From contig NZ_CP119862.1 of NCBI RefSeq assembly GCF_029338175.1, positions 1,054,001-1,118,000 of the forward strand: a DNA stretch of 64,000 nt. The letters are read 5' to 3'. Of the stretch, positions 31,858 through 42,700 are shown in pieces (position 1 is the first letter of the stretch; each line of letters starts with the position of its first letter). The stretch comes from Citrobacter enshiensis (lineage in GTDB: Bacteria > Pseudomonadota > Gammaproteobacteria > Enterobacterales > Enterobacteriaceae). The notes under the pieces were generated by a model, which saw only the letters and a list, made by a program, of their open reading frames with translations, ran no database searches and was not told the origin of the DNA. The translations under genes and the position numbers were made by a program.

Positions 31858-32213
31858 GCAATAGATTGATTCCTGTTATTTATATATGTCGATATGCTAC
31901 CTGATAGAAATAGTCACCTTTTTCTACCCTAACATACTGAGAATCTGAGACAACCCTGAATTTGTTAATGATGTTAAAGCAATGGAATGCCATTCGGCAG
32001 GATTTCCCGTGATATAAGGGCTGAGCGCCAATGATGACAGTGGGATATTTTTTGTAAGGGGCATTTGAAATGCGCCTGAATTGTCTGAATTCAGGCGGAT
32101 AAAGCGGAGGATATTGAGTGTAGATCACACAATAATAATTGAATGACAAAAGTGTGATCTTGTTAAAAATATTAACGCAAATATCAGTGCGATATTTCCG
32201 TCAATAGCCATCA
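31858..32213. other. proU regulatory region and nrdF downstream region
   Basis: About 355 bases, AT-rich, no credible ORF. It should hold the osmoregulated proU promoter(s) near 31865-32000 and the end of the nrd transcript. A long-spaced inverted repeat at 32122-32160 is listed separately. Confidence 0.5.
32122..32160. promoter_or_regulatory. Spaced inverted repeat upstream of proV
   Basis: Perfect nine-base arms AGATCACAC (32122-32130) and GTGTGATCT (32152-32160) separated by 21 AT-rich bases. No T-run follows, so a terminator is unlikely. Each arm holds the TGTGA/TCACA half-site of CRP, but the spacing does not fit one CRP dimer. Function unknown. Confidence 0.35.
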
Positions 32214-35300
<3,087 letters not shown>

Positions 35301-35328
<28 letters not shown>

Positions 35329-35711
35329 AATTCGTTCACTCCTTTTCGGACATTGTCGATATCGGCAGGCGTTCCCATCAGCTCAAAGCGATACAGGCAG
35401 AGTACGCCGCATTTTTGTGAAATAACGTCTCCGGCGCGGCCATACGCTTCACCGAAATTGCGATTGCCGGAGGCAATAACGCCGCGAATTAACGCCCGGT
35501 TGTGTTCATCGTTTAAAAAGCGGATCACCTGCCGGGGTACCGCGCCCGCAGTGCCTCCACCGCCATAAGAGGGCACCACCAGAAGGTAAGGTTCATCCAC
35601 ACGGATCCGTTCTCGCTCATTGAGCGGGATACGGATGGCAGGCAACCCCAAACGCAACATAAAGCGGTGCGTATTTTCGGAGCTGCTGGAGAAGTAGACG
35701 AGCTGGCTCAT
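35301..35711 (-). CDS. nrdI: Flavodoxin-like protein NrdI
   Basis: 136 aa FMN protein that supplies the oxidant for building the manganese-tyrosyl radical in NrdF. N-terminal [19 protein letters not shown] is the phosphate loop and the [13 protein letters not shown] loop is typical. Starts four bases inside nrdH (ATGA) and overlaps nrdE. Confidence 0.95.
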
Positions 35712-35944
35712 GCGCGGGGTTCAGCGCGCAGACGGTTGATCATGTCGGGGCGGAATCCAGACCAGCTGGTTTCCCCGGCAATCACGACCGGTAACTGGCG
35801 AAAACCCTGTGCGCGTAGGGTTTCTGCCGCATCAGGAAGTCGGTCGACGTTCACCATCTCAAAATCAAATCCACGGCTTTCCATCGCCCGTTTCGTGGCG
35901 TGGCACTGAACACAATTGTCTCGAGTGTAAATAGTAATTCGCAT
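35708..35944 (-). CDS. nrdH: Glutaredoxin-like protein NrdH
   Basis: 78 aa electron donor to NrdE with the redox motif CVQC and the WSGFRPDM C-terminal motif that lets it use thioredoxin reductase. The start at 35944 ([14 protein letters not shown]) matches E. coli; the ATG at 35959 adds five residues without support. First gene of nrdHIEF, an operon usually used under iron limitation and oxidative stress. Confidence 0.95.
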   Translation of the reverse strand: MRITIYTRDNCVQCHATKRAMESRGFDFEMVNVDRLPDAAETLRAQGFRQLPVVIAGETSWSGFRPDMINRLRAEPRA

Positions 35945-36124
35945 GATTCGTATTTCCATTTAAAGTGAAGAAACGGCGCGAAGATATGCGTCTGGTTGTG
36001 CGTCGTGATAAATGGAATACTAGATGTAGTTGAAAAAAGATTCAACCATACAATATATGGGAAATTTAGATTGATTACGCCCCACTAATGCGCTCAGCGG
36101 GGAGGGGGCGTTATTGGGGGAAAT

Positions 36125-36199
36125 TGCCGGATGGCGACGCAAGCGTGTTATCCGGCCTGGGACATCTGCACAGCTGTAAGCCTGATGCGCCATCAGGCA
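36125..36199. repeat. REP unit and hairpin upstream of nrdH / downstream of the AhpD-like gene
   Basis: TGCCGGATGGCGACGCAAGCGTGTTATCCGGC REP hairpin (36125-36157) followed by GCCTGATGCGCCATCAGGC (36180-36198). The latter may serve as the 3' hairpin of the minus-strand gene at 36207. Confidence 0.6.
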
Positions 36200-36206
36200 A
36201 CAAAAG

Positions 36207-36638
36207 TTACATGCGCATACTGACAGCAAGTCGGTTAAAGCAGTTCATCAGGCCGATCGCAAAGGTCAGATCGCTTACCTCTCTGGCGCTAAAATGGTCG
36301 AGCAACGGCAGATAAACGTCATCTTCCGCGCGGGTGCCAACAATATCCGTCACGGATTCAGCCCACGCCAGCGCCGCGCGTTCCTGTTCACTGAAACGGT
36401 GGCTTACCCGCCAGCCTGCCAGCGCATCCAGTTTGGTTTGCTCAACGCCGGATTTACGCAGCGCTTTGCTGTGCATTTCAAGGCAAAACGCGCAGCCATT
36501 GATCTGCGAGATGCGCAGATAAACCAATTCCATCAGCGTGGTATCCAGCGCGCTGTTTTCCAATGCTTGTTTCGCCTGAACCAGAGCGTTATAGACTTCA
36601 GGGCTAAGTTCATAATAGGGCTGGCGTAATGTTGTCAT
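36207..36638 (-). CDS. AhpD/carboxymuconolactone decarboxylase-like protein
   Basis: 143 aa. The redox motif NGCAFCLEMHSKALRKSG has the CxxC...H pattern of AhpD-type alkylhydroperoxidases; LRISQINGCAFC is the usual context. Divergent from the MocR-type regulator at 36727 with ~88 bases between, an arrangement common for a regulator and its target. This pair is inserted between nrdH and ygaM, which are neighbours in K-12. Confidence 0.8.
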   Translation of the reverse strand: MTTLRQPYYELSPEVYNALVQAKQALENSALDTTLMELVYLRISQINGCAFCLEMHSKALRKSGVEQTKLDALAGWRVSHRFSEQERAALAWAESVTDIVGTRAEDDVYLPLLDHFSAREVSDLTFAIGLMNCFNRLAVSMRM

Positions 36639-36726
36639 GGTGTTTCTCCTCGTTTCAATGGCTGCACTGTAGCACTATAATGGACTGTTAAAGAGAACCA
36701 TATTTTCACATAAAAAGCAGACCATA

Positions 36727-38082
36727 ATGATGCCGCGCTATCAGCAAATCGCCCGTCAGTTAAAAAATACCATTGAACAAGGTGAACTCAAACCTGGCGC
36801 ACGGTTGCCGTCCAGCCGCACGTGGGCGCAGGAGTTGGGCATTTCCCGCTCAACGGTAGAAAATGCGTACGGTGAGCTGGTGGCTCAGGGCTGGCTGGAG
36901 CGGCGTGGACAAGCCGGAACGTTTGTCAGTGGTCATTTGCGTTTAGAAAAACCGCATGCCGCGCCTGCTGTTTTTGCCGGAGAAAGCCAGACGCCGCAGC
37001 CTTTTCAGATGGGATTACCCGCGCTGGATCTCTTCCCGCGTGAGATATGGGCGCGTGTCATGGGACGCCGTCTGCGTACCCAGACGCGTTTTGACCTGGC
37101 GCTGGGCGAGGTTTGCGGCGAAGCCGTGTTGCGTCAGGCGATTGTCGACTATCTGCGGGTCTCACGCAGTATTGAGTGTCAGCCGGAGCAGGTGTTTGTG
37201 ACGTCCGGATATGCGTCCTCGATGATGCTCATCCTGCGGGCGCTGGCACAACCGGGGGACGGCATGTGGGTGGAAGACCCCGGTTTTCCTCTGATTCGCC
37301 CGGTTATCGAGCAGGAGCGGGTTGAATTGTTGCCCGTACCGGTCGATGGCGATGGTCTGGATGTGTCGGCGGGGATCCGCGCTTACCCACAGGCGCGTTT
37401 TGTCCTGCTAACGCCTGCACATCAGAGTCCGCTGGGCGTGGCGCTGTCATTGACGCGTCGCCATCAGCTCCTGGAGTGGGCCGCCAGTTCACAGGCGTGG
37501 ATTATCGAGGATGACTATGACAGTGAGTTCCGCTATCACGGTAAGCCGTTGCCTCCGCTGAAAAGTCTGGATGCGCCGCAGCGCGTGGTGTATGCCGGAA
37601 CATTCAGCAAGTCACTCTTTCCGGCGCTGCGCACGGCATGGCTGGTGGTGCCGATGAATCAGGTCGCGCGATTTCGTGAGCAGGCGGCATTGATGGCCAG
37701 CAGCGTGCCGGTGTTATGGCAACAGACGTTGGCAGATTTCATTCGCGACGGCCATTTCTGGCGACATTTAAAAAAGATGCGTCAACATTACGCAGAGCGT
37801 CGTCGCTGGATAGAAGAAGCGTTAACGGAACAGGGCTTTCGCGTGGTGGCGCAGGAAGGGGGCATCCAGATGGTGATTTCAGTAGAGGGTGAGGACGTTG
37901 CTCTGGTAGAGAAGGCGAATCATGCCGGGCTGGCCGTTCAGGCGTTGAGTCGCTGGCGAATCAGAGAGGAAGGGCAGGGCGGATTCCTGCTGTCGTTTAC
38001 CAATATCACCACCGCCGCGATGGCGAAACAGGTCGCGCGACAGCTCAGGCAGGCGATAGCGTCGCGAAACAATGCCGGATAA
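36727..38082 (+). CDS. MocR/PdxR-type GntR regulator with aminotransferase domain
   Basis: 451 aa. The N-terminal GntR winged helix (RLPSSRTWAQELGISRSTVENAYGELVAQG) is joined to a fold-type I PLP aminotransferase domain (~100-450). The PLP lysine is in AGTFSKSLFPALRTAW, and EDDYDSEFRYHGKP is also present. Such proteins sense PLP or amino compounds. Likely regulator of the divergent AhpD-like gene. The stop codon is next to a REP unit. Confidence 0.88.
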   Translation: MMPRYQQIARQLKNTIEQGELKPGARLPSSRTWAQELGISRSTVENAYGELVAQGWLERRGQAGTFVSGHLRLEKPHAAPAVFAGESQTPQPFQMGLPALDLFPREIWARVMGRRLRTQTRFDLALGEVCGEAVLRQAIVDYLRVSRSIECQPEQVFVTSGYASSMMLILRALAQPGDGMWVEDPGFPLIRPVIEQERVELLPVPVDGDGLDVSAGIRAYPQARFVLLTPAHQSPLGVALSLTRRHQLLEWAASSQAWIIEDDYDSEFRYHGKPLPPLKSLDAPQRVVYAGTFSKSLFPALRTAWLVVPMNQVARFREQAALMASSVPVLWQQTLADFIRDGHFWRHLKKMRQHYAERRRWIEEALTEQGFRVVAQEGGIQMVISVEGEDVALVEKANHAGLAVQALSRWRIREEGQGGFLLSFTNITTAAMAKQVARQLRQAIASRNNAG

Positions 38083-38106
38083 GACGTTTTGGCGTCATCA
38101 TCCGGC
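38073..38106. repeat. REP unit overlapping the MocR-type gene 3' end
   Basis: TGCCGGATAAGACG...CGTCATCATCCGGCA hairpin including the stop codon of the upstream gene, between convergent 36727-38082 and ygaM. Confidence 0.7.
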
Positions 38107-38117
38107 AAATCAGTCTG

Positions 38118-38444
38118 TTAGCGACGCAGACTCAGTAGCGCGCCGAGAAAAATACCGACTGCCGCTGCGGTTCCCACGCTGCACCAGGGTTTGTCGCGTA
38201 CAAAAGTATCCGCGCAGCCGATGGCGTCCCGGGCTGCCTGCTGGACGCGAGTGCGGCCATGCATACGTGCGCGAGTCTCTTTCAGCAAAGCCTGCGCTCT
38301 GCGTCGTGCGTCCTCCGCTTCGTCTTTGGCGTCACTCCCCCAGGACTTAAGCACCTCTTCCAGACTGTCAGCTAATCGACTGGCATCGTTATGAATATCC
38401 TGTACATCTTCATCTACGTCGTTTCGGTTGGGTCTGTTAAACAT
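38118..38444 (-). CDS. ygaM: ElaB/YqjD/DUF883-family protein YgaM
   Basis: 108 aa. Amphipathic helical N-terminal part (LADSLEEVLKSWGSDAKDEAEDARRRAQALL) and a C-terminal TM anchor (WCSVGTAAAVGIFLGALLSL). Relatives ElaB and YqjD are inner-membrane proteins that can bind ribosomes in stationary phase. The start at 38444 (MFNRPNRNDVD) matches E. coli. Confidence 0.9.
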   Translation of the reverse strand: MFNRPNRNDVDEDVQDIHNDASRLADSLEEVLKSWGSDAKDEAEDARRRAQALLKETRARMHGRTRVQQAARDAIGCADTFVRDKPWCSVGTAAAVGIFLGALLSLRR

Positions 38445-38605
38445 ATGATCCTCCATTGATTTCGATGTGCTTTTCAGTGTAGACCATAATTGTATCTTCC
38501 GACGTTCATCACGCTGTATTCGTATGTTTATGGACTTTTCTGAAAGCGCTGCTAATGCTGAATCAGGTATGGTAAGGCCGCGGTAAAAGATGACGAGGAA
38601 AATAT

Positions 38606-38962
38606 ATGTATTTACGACCCGATGAGGTGGCGCGCGTACTTGAAAAAGCGGGCTTTACCGTCGATGCAGTGACACAAAAAGCGTACGGTTACCGACGTGG
38701 CGAAAATTATGTGTACGTTAATCGCGAAGCGCGTATGGGGCGAACCGCATTAGTGATTCATCCGACATTAAAAGAACGAAGCTCTTCACTGGCTGAGCCT
38801 GCAACGGATATTAAAACCTGCGATCACTACCAGCAATTTCCACTGTATTTAGCGGGCGAAACGCACGAGCATTACGGTATTCCGCACGGATTTAGCTCGC
38901 GTATTGCGCTGGAACGTTATTTGAATGGATTGTTTGGCGAAGCGAAACTGAGCGAAAACTAA
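38606..38962 (+). CDS. ygaC: DUF2002-family protein YgaC
   Basis: 118 aa cytoplasmic protein of unknown function, near-identical to E. coli YgaC ([60 protein letters not shown]), with a slightly longer tail (GEAKLSEN). Ribosome site ACGAGGAAA. In E. coli it is reported as Fur-controlled; I did not find a convincing Fur box by eye. Confidence 0.92.
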   Translation: MYLRPDEVARVLEKAGFTVDAVTQKAYGYRRGENYVYVNREARMGRTALVIHPTLKERSSSLAEPATDIKTCDHYQQFPLYLAGETHEHYGIPHGFSSRIALERYLNGLFGEAKLSEN

Positions 38963-38975
38963 TATACGCTAAATA

Positions 38976-39082
38976 ATTCGGGTTGCAGGGAGGCGGTAAG
39001 CGAGGGAATCCCCAGAAGCTTACTAAAGCCAGTGACTGGGGGAGCGAACACAACCGCAGCACATGCAACGTGAAGTATGACG
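38976..39082 (+). repeat. Enterobacterial intergenic repeat, copy B (ygaC/alaE)
   Basis: About 107 bases related to copy A upstream of alaS: ATTCGGGTTGCAGGGAGGC..., GAATCCCCAGAAGCTTACT, AGTGACTGGGG, ATGCAACGTGAAGTATGACG. Same orientation in the window as copy A. Confidence 0.6.
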
Positions 39083-39121
39083 AGTATAAAGCGACTGGCG
39101 GGGCCAGTCGCACATGATGAC

Positions 39122-39559
39122 TCAGGCGTAACTGCTGACCTTAAACAGGCGACGGCAGTAATCGAGAAAATAACCGTACACTGCCCCCATCAACATCGAT
39201 ACCACGATATTCGAACTCACGGCGGCGGTGATTTGATGCCAGTCAGCGCCAACCGTCAGCAAAATAGCGACATAAACCGGCGACTGGAAGGTCACATAAG
39301 CCAGAATATCCGCCAGGTTTTTCACCCATCCTGCAGAACTTGCCTTGCGCGAAACGCGCATGAACAGATCCCGGTACATTCCATACGGCCATGCGATAAG
39401 GATGTTAACCGGGATGGCAACCAGTCTGGATGAAAGTGACTGTTCAAAGGTCATTCCGGAGAGGAATATCTCGATCAACATGTTCACGACAGAACAGTAA
39501 ACAACCATCGCGAACGTGTCAGCGACAGCATGACGCAAGCGTGACTGCGGTGAGAACAT
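39122..39559 (-). CDS. alaE: L-alanine exporter AlaE
   Basis: 145 aa, four hydrophobic segments, inner-membrane exporter of excess alanine. Very close to E. coli AlaE ([57 protein letters not shown]), with a C-terminus about four residues shorter. The start at 39559 is taken from the family; the ORF extends six codons further upstream. Confidence 0.93.
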   Translation of the reverse strand: MFSPQSRLRHAVADTFAMVVYCSVVNMLIEIFLSGMTFEQSLSSRLVAIPVNILIAWPYGMYRDLFMRVSRKASSAGWVKNLADILAYVTFQSPVYVAILLTVGADWHQITAAVSSNIVVSMLMGAVYGYFLDYCRRLFKVSSYA

Positions 39560-40254
39560 GTTAATGCTCCTTGTCAAAGGGGATTAATCGTCGTTAAATA
39601 CTTCCTTGTAGTGAATTAGCGAAGTCTTTTCGCTTTCGCATAGAGTATATCGCTATATAATAACTAGCAATTAGCGTAAAATTTTTATTTATGCGCTTTT
39701 TGTCGATAAAATGCTCTGCGATGGTCTGTTTTTTGTACGTTTCGGGATTTTCGGTGTTCATTCACAAGAAATGTATTTTAAATCAAATCGTTATGACGGC
39801 TTGTCTTTTCGGTTTTTTTGAGAATCATTGTGAATGTTGCCAGATTCAACAGAGAACTCGGCGACGCTGGTGATTTTTGTCTTACCAGCATGTTTAATGC
39901 TGCATTGGGTTATTTTGCAGCATAAAATTCCGTCTAAATGATGTGACTGATTATTCACTTTTTATAAATCTTTATTCGATAATTTTCAGTGGCGGATGAG
40001 TGACATACTCCGCCAGGCACTTATTTCGTGCGGATCGTCTGACATACTGTATGCAAATATATTTTTTTATTTATTCACAAAATGCAATTCGGCTGCAATA
40101 TATTCACTGGCGGGTGTTTGATAAATAATCATTATAAAGTGACATTTCATAATATTCTTAAACACGCCTGGGTCTGGAAATATCATTAAATATCGAATAC
40201 ACTTCCTTCTGTAATACTGTTTTTGGCTTTCTGCGTTAAAAGGTTTTTATTATT
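39560..40254. other. AT-rich region between alaE and stpA
   Basis: About 695 bases, strongly AT-rich, no supported gene. An open frame 39691-39873 gives a Cys-rich peptide with no ribosome site or known pattern. An eight-base hairpin (ATGCTGCA/TGCAGCAT, 39897-39923) lacks a T-run. Such a tract is a plausible H-NS/StpA binding region controlling stpA. Confidence 0.5.
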
Positions 40255-40656
40255 ATGAATTTGATGTTACAGAACTTAAATAATATTCGTACGCTGCGTG
40301 CAATGGCTCGCGAATTCTCCATTGACGTTCTTGAAGAAATGCTCGAAAAATTCAGGGTTGTCACTAAAGAAAGGCGTGAAGAAGAAGAAGAACAGCAGCG
40401 TCAGCGCGCAGAGCAGCAAGAGAAAATTAATACTTTTCTGGAGCTGATGAAAGCGGAGGGCATTAACCCGGAAGAATTACTGGGAATGCAATCGGCAGCA
40501 CCTCGCGTAACGAAAAAACGTCAGCCGCGTCCGGCGAAATACCGTTTTATCGATTTTAATGGTGAAACGAAAACCTGGACCGGGCAGGGGCGTACGCCTA
40601 AGCCTATTGCTCAGGCGCTGGCCGCAGGTAAATCTCTGGATGATTTCCTGATTTAA
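40255..40656 (+). CDS. stpA: H-NS-like nucleoid protein and RNA chaperone StpA
   Basis: 133 aa. N-terminal oligomerisation helices (LNNIRTLRAMAREFSIDVLEEML), a charged coiled-coil linker (KERREEEEEQQRQRAEQQEK) and the C-terminal DNA-binding domain with TWTGQGRTPKPIAQALA. The MLQNLNNIRTLRA start and linker distinguish it from H-NS. Silences AT-rich DNA, including proU and its own upstream region. Confidence 0.94.
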   Translation: MNLMLQNLNNIRTLRAMAREFSIDVLEEMLEKFRVVTKERREEEEEQQRQRAEQQEKINTFLELMKAEGINPEELLGMQSAAPRVTKKRQPRPAKYRFIDFNGETKTWTGQGRTPKPIAQALAAGKSLDDFLI

Positions 40657-40670
40657 TTCTGGTCGTGATA

Positions 40671-40721
40671 TGCCGGATGGCAGCGATAAACTGCCTCCGG
40701 TTTACTGCCGGAAACCGGGCT
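40671..40721. repeat. REP-like sequence after stpA
   Basis: TGCCGGATGGCAGCGATAAACTGCC followed by CCGGTTTACTGCCGGAAACCGG, a diverged REP with its own hairpin, between convergent stpA and ygaP. Confidence 0.5.
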
Positions 40722-40751
40722 TCACAGTAAGAGCCTGACCTGCATGGGTCA

Positions 40752-41279
40752 TTAATGTGCGCGACGGTTCCAGGGCATTTTATCGAGCAGACGCGCCATC
40801 CCGCAAAAACCGGTGAATCCGGCCAGCATCAGCCCCGCGCCGACAAAACCGCTCAGCAGGAAGAAGCCCTGACTGACGGCGTATCCCAGCACAACCCCGA
40901 GTAAAATCAGCCCACCTGCGGCAATCTGCACCTGACGCATTAGCGGCAACGGTTGCGATGTGTCCTTTGCGACGGGTAACGACGCCGCTTTCCAGCCATC
41001 AATACCGCCTTCCAGCAGCCAGACTTTTGCTGGCGCAGCAACCGCCTGCAGCCTTGCCGCATTGTTTTGCGTACGCCGCCCCGACTGGCAATGAAAGATA
41101 ACGTACTCACCGCGAAGATGGTCAGGAAATGCACCCTGTTCAAGCGTAGTGAGCGGAACCAGATGGGCATCAGGAATATGTTCATGCAGATACTCATCGG
41201 CATCACGGATATCAATCAGGTTCGCGCCCTGCGCAATGAGCGCCTGCGCCTCACGTGGGGAAATCGTCCCGCTGGTCAT
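40752..41279 (-). CDS. ygaP: Membrane-anchored rhodanese YgaP
   Basis: 175 aa. N-terminal rhodanese domain with active-site loop HCQSGRRT (~65) and two C-terminal TM helices ([38 protein letters not shown]). Thiosulfate/persulfide sulfurtransferase at the inner membrane. Co-oriented with its regulator ygaV, nine bases downstream of it. Confidence 0.93.
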   Translation of the reverse strand: MTSGTISPREAQALIAQGANLIDIRDADEYLHEHIPDAHLVPLTTLEQGAFPDHLRGEYVIFHCQSGRRTQNNAARLQAVAAPAKVWLLEGGIDGWKAASLPVAKDTSQPLPLMRQVQIAAGGLILLGVVLGYAVSQGFFLLSGFVGAGLMLAGFTGFCGMARLLDKMPWNRRAH

Positions 41280-41288
41280 AGTGGCTCC

Positions 41289-41588
41289 TTATGGGCAATA
41301 CAGGGTTTTCAATGTGGCGATAAGTGAACCTACCGCCTCATTTTTAATGAAGTAATGAATACGCTGGGCATCCCGCTGGCTGTCGATAAGTCCTTCTTCG
41401 CGCATCCGCGCCAGATGTTGAGAGGTGGCGGAAGGACTGAGTCCCGTCGCCCGCGCCAGTTCGCCTGCACTGGTGCCCGGCGAGCCGCAGAGCATGCACA
41501 AAATCAACAACCGCTTTGGGTTACTCATGGCTTTTAGCAGAGCGGCGGCCTGTTCGGCGCTGGCCTGGAGTTGTTCGAGTTCAGTCAT
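41289..41588 (-). CDS. ygaV: ArsR-family regulator YgaV
   Basis: 99 aa winged helix (LARATGLSPSATSQHLARMREEGLIDSQRDAQRIHYF). E. coli YgaV represses ygaVP and reacts to tributyltin and sulfide through its cysteines; here Cys occurs in LLILCMLCGSPG and the C-terminal YCP. First gene of the ygaVP operon. Confidence 0.93.
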   Translation of the reverse strand: MTELEQLQASAEQAAALLKAMSNPKRLLILCMLCGSPGTSAGELARATGLSPSATSQHLARMREEGLIDSQRDAQRIHYFIKNEAVGSLIATLKTLYCP

Positions 41589-41771
41589 GGTTATTTAAGT
41601 ATTATCTAAATTAAGGTAATTCTAAAGTAAGGGGCAACAGTATGCCAGCGTCAAGAGCGTAAAAGCAGGTAAACGAAAAGGGGGAAATTGGCAGAGTCGG
41701 CCAAACTGACTACGCTTAGAGAGAAAATCTCTTTTTTAAACAATGAGTAATTTTACTTTTTTGGAGTGTGT

Positions 41772-41930
41772 ATGGGTTTCTGGAGAATCGTAATTACCAT
41801 CCTTCTTCCCCCGCTTGGCGTGCTGCTGGGGAAAGGATTCGGCTGGGCATTTATCCTTAACATCATTTTGACGCTATTGGGCTACATCCCCGGCCTTATC
41901 CATGCTTTCTGGATCCAAACTCGCGACTGA
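41772..41930 (+). CDS. yqaE: Pmp3/UPF0057 small membrane protein YqaE
   Basis: 52 aa, two TM helices: MGFWRIVITILLPPLGVLLG and FILNIILTLLGYIPGLIHAF, the Pmp3/stress-inducible hydrophobic family pattern. Preceded by TTTGGAGTGTGT, a good ribosome site. In K-12 kbp (ygaU) lies between yqaE and csiR; here only 26 bases separate them. Confidence 0.92.
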   Translation: MGFWRIVITILLPPLGVLLGKGFGWAFILNIILTLLGYIPGLIHAFWIQTRD

Positions 41931-41942
41931 TTTTTGCTGTAC

Positions 41943-41973
41943 AGCAAGAACAGACCTCAGGTCTGCTCTTGCT
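41943..41973. terminator. Hairpin between convergent yqaE and csiR
   Basis: AGCAAGA-A-CAGACC, loop TCA, GGTCTG-C-TCTTGCT: a 13-pair stem with one mismatch that encloses the csiR stop codon in its loop. T-runs are poor on both sides, so efficiency is uncertain. Confidence 0.5.
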
Positions 41974-42649
41974 GAAGTTTGCCGGACATCGCCTGTTGAA
42001 TAATCGGGATTGGCGTCAGTAAGTGTTGGCGCATTAACTCGCTGGCGCGTTGTGCATCCCGCGCCAGAATCGCCTCGGTGAGCGTCTGGTGCTGAATGTG
42101 TTTGTCCTCCAGCATTTCTACCGACAGGACCGTTTCGCGCAGCCAGATAAACCGATAGCGCGCCGCAAGATCAAAAAGGCGTTCGCGCATTTGCAGCAGA
42201 TAATGTGAGCCACATCCGGCGACGATGGCGGAATGAAACGCCTGGTGACGCTGATCCCACTCATCCAGCATCCCTTCACTGGCATCGCATGATTCCAGTT
42301 TATTCAGCATATGCGCTCTGGCGAGGATCTCGGCTTCCCATGCGTCGTCTCCGCGCTCGATAGCCAGTCGAACCAGCATGGCTTCCGTATTGGCGCGGGC
42401 ATCAAATATATCGAGCAATTCCTGCCCGGACATGGATGCCACACGGTAGCCTTTCTGATTGACGACGGTCACCAGCCGTTCCGCCACCAGTTGGGAAAGG
42501 GCTTCTCGTAACGGCCCCACGCCAAGTTCATAGCGTGAGGTCAGTAAACTCATTCGCAGTTTTTCATCGGGCTGATAAATACCGCGGATGATGTCATTTT
42601 TAAGCCAGTGGTATCCATCTATGGCCGTCGGTTGGGAAGTGGCGGTCAT
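41957..42649 (-). CDS. csiR: FadR-type GntR regulator CsiR (GlaR)
   Basis: 230 aa repressor of the csiD-lhgO-gabDTP operon, released by glutarate. The winged helix (SLLTSRYELGVGPLREALSQLVAERLVTVVNQKGYRVA) is followed by an FCD domain with metal/ligand His residues (HQAFHSAIVAGCGSHYL). The tail (SGKLQQEQT) is a few residues longer than in K-12. Confidence 0.94.
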   Translation of the reverse strand: MTATSQPTAIDGYHWLKNDIIRGIYQPDEKLRMSLLTSRYELGVGPLREALSQLVAERLVTVVNQKGYRVASMSGQELLDIFDARANTEAMLVRLAIERGDDAWEAEILARAHMLNKLESCDASEGMLDEWDQRHQAFHSAIVAGCGSHYLLQMRERLFDLAARYRFIWLRETVLSVEMLEDKHIQHQTLTEAILARDAQRASELMRQHLLTPIPIIQQAMSGKLQQEQT

Positions 42650-42700
42650 GGGTACGACTCCTTAAGAAAATCACTATCCCGGCTTGCGCCGGGAACAGGT

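Noticed and set aside
39691..39873. 60-aa Cys-rich frame between alaE and stpA
   Set aside because: No ribosome site, AT-rich DNA where open frames occur by chance, no recognisable pattern.
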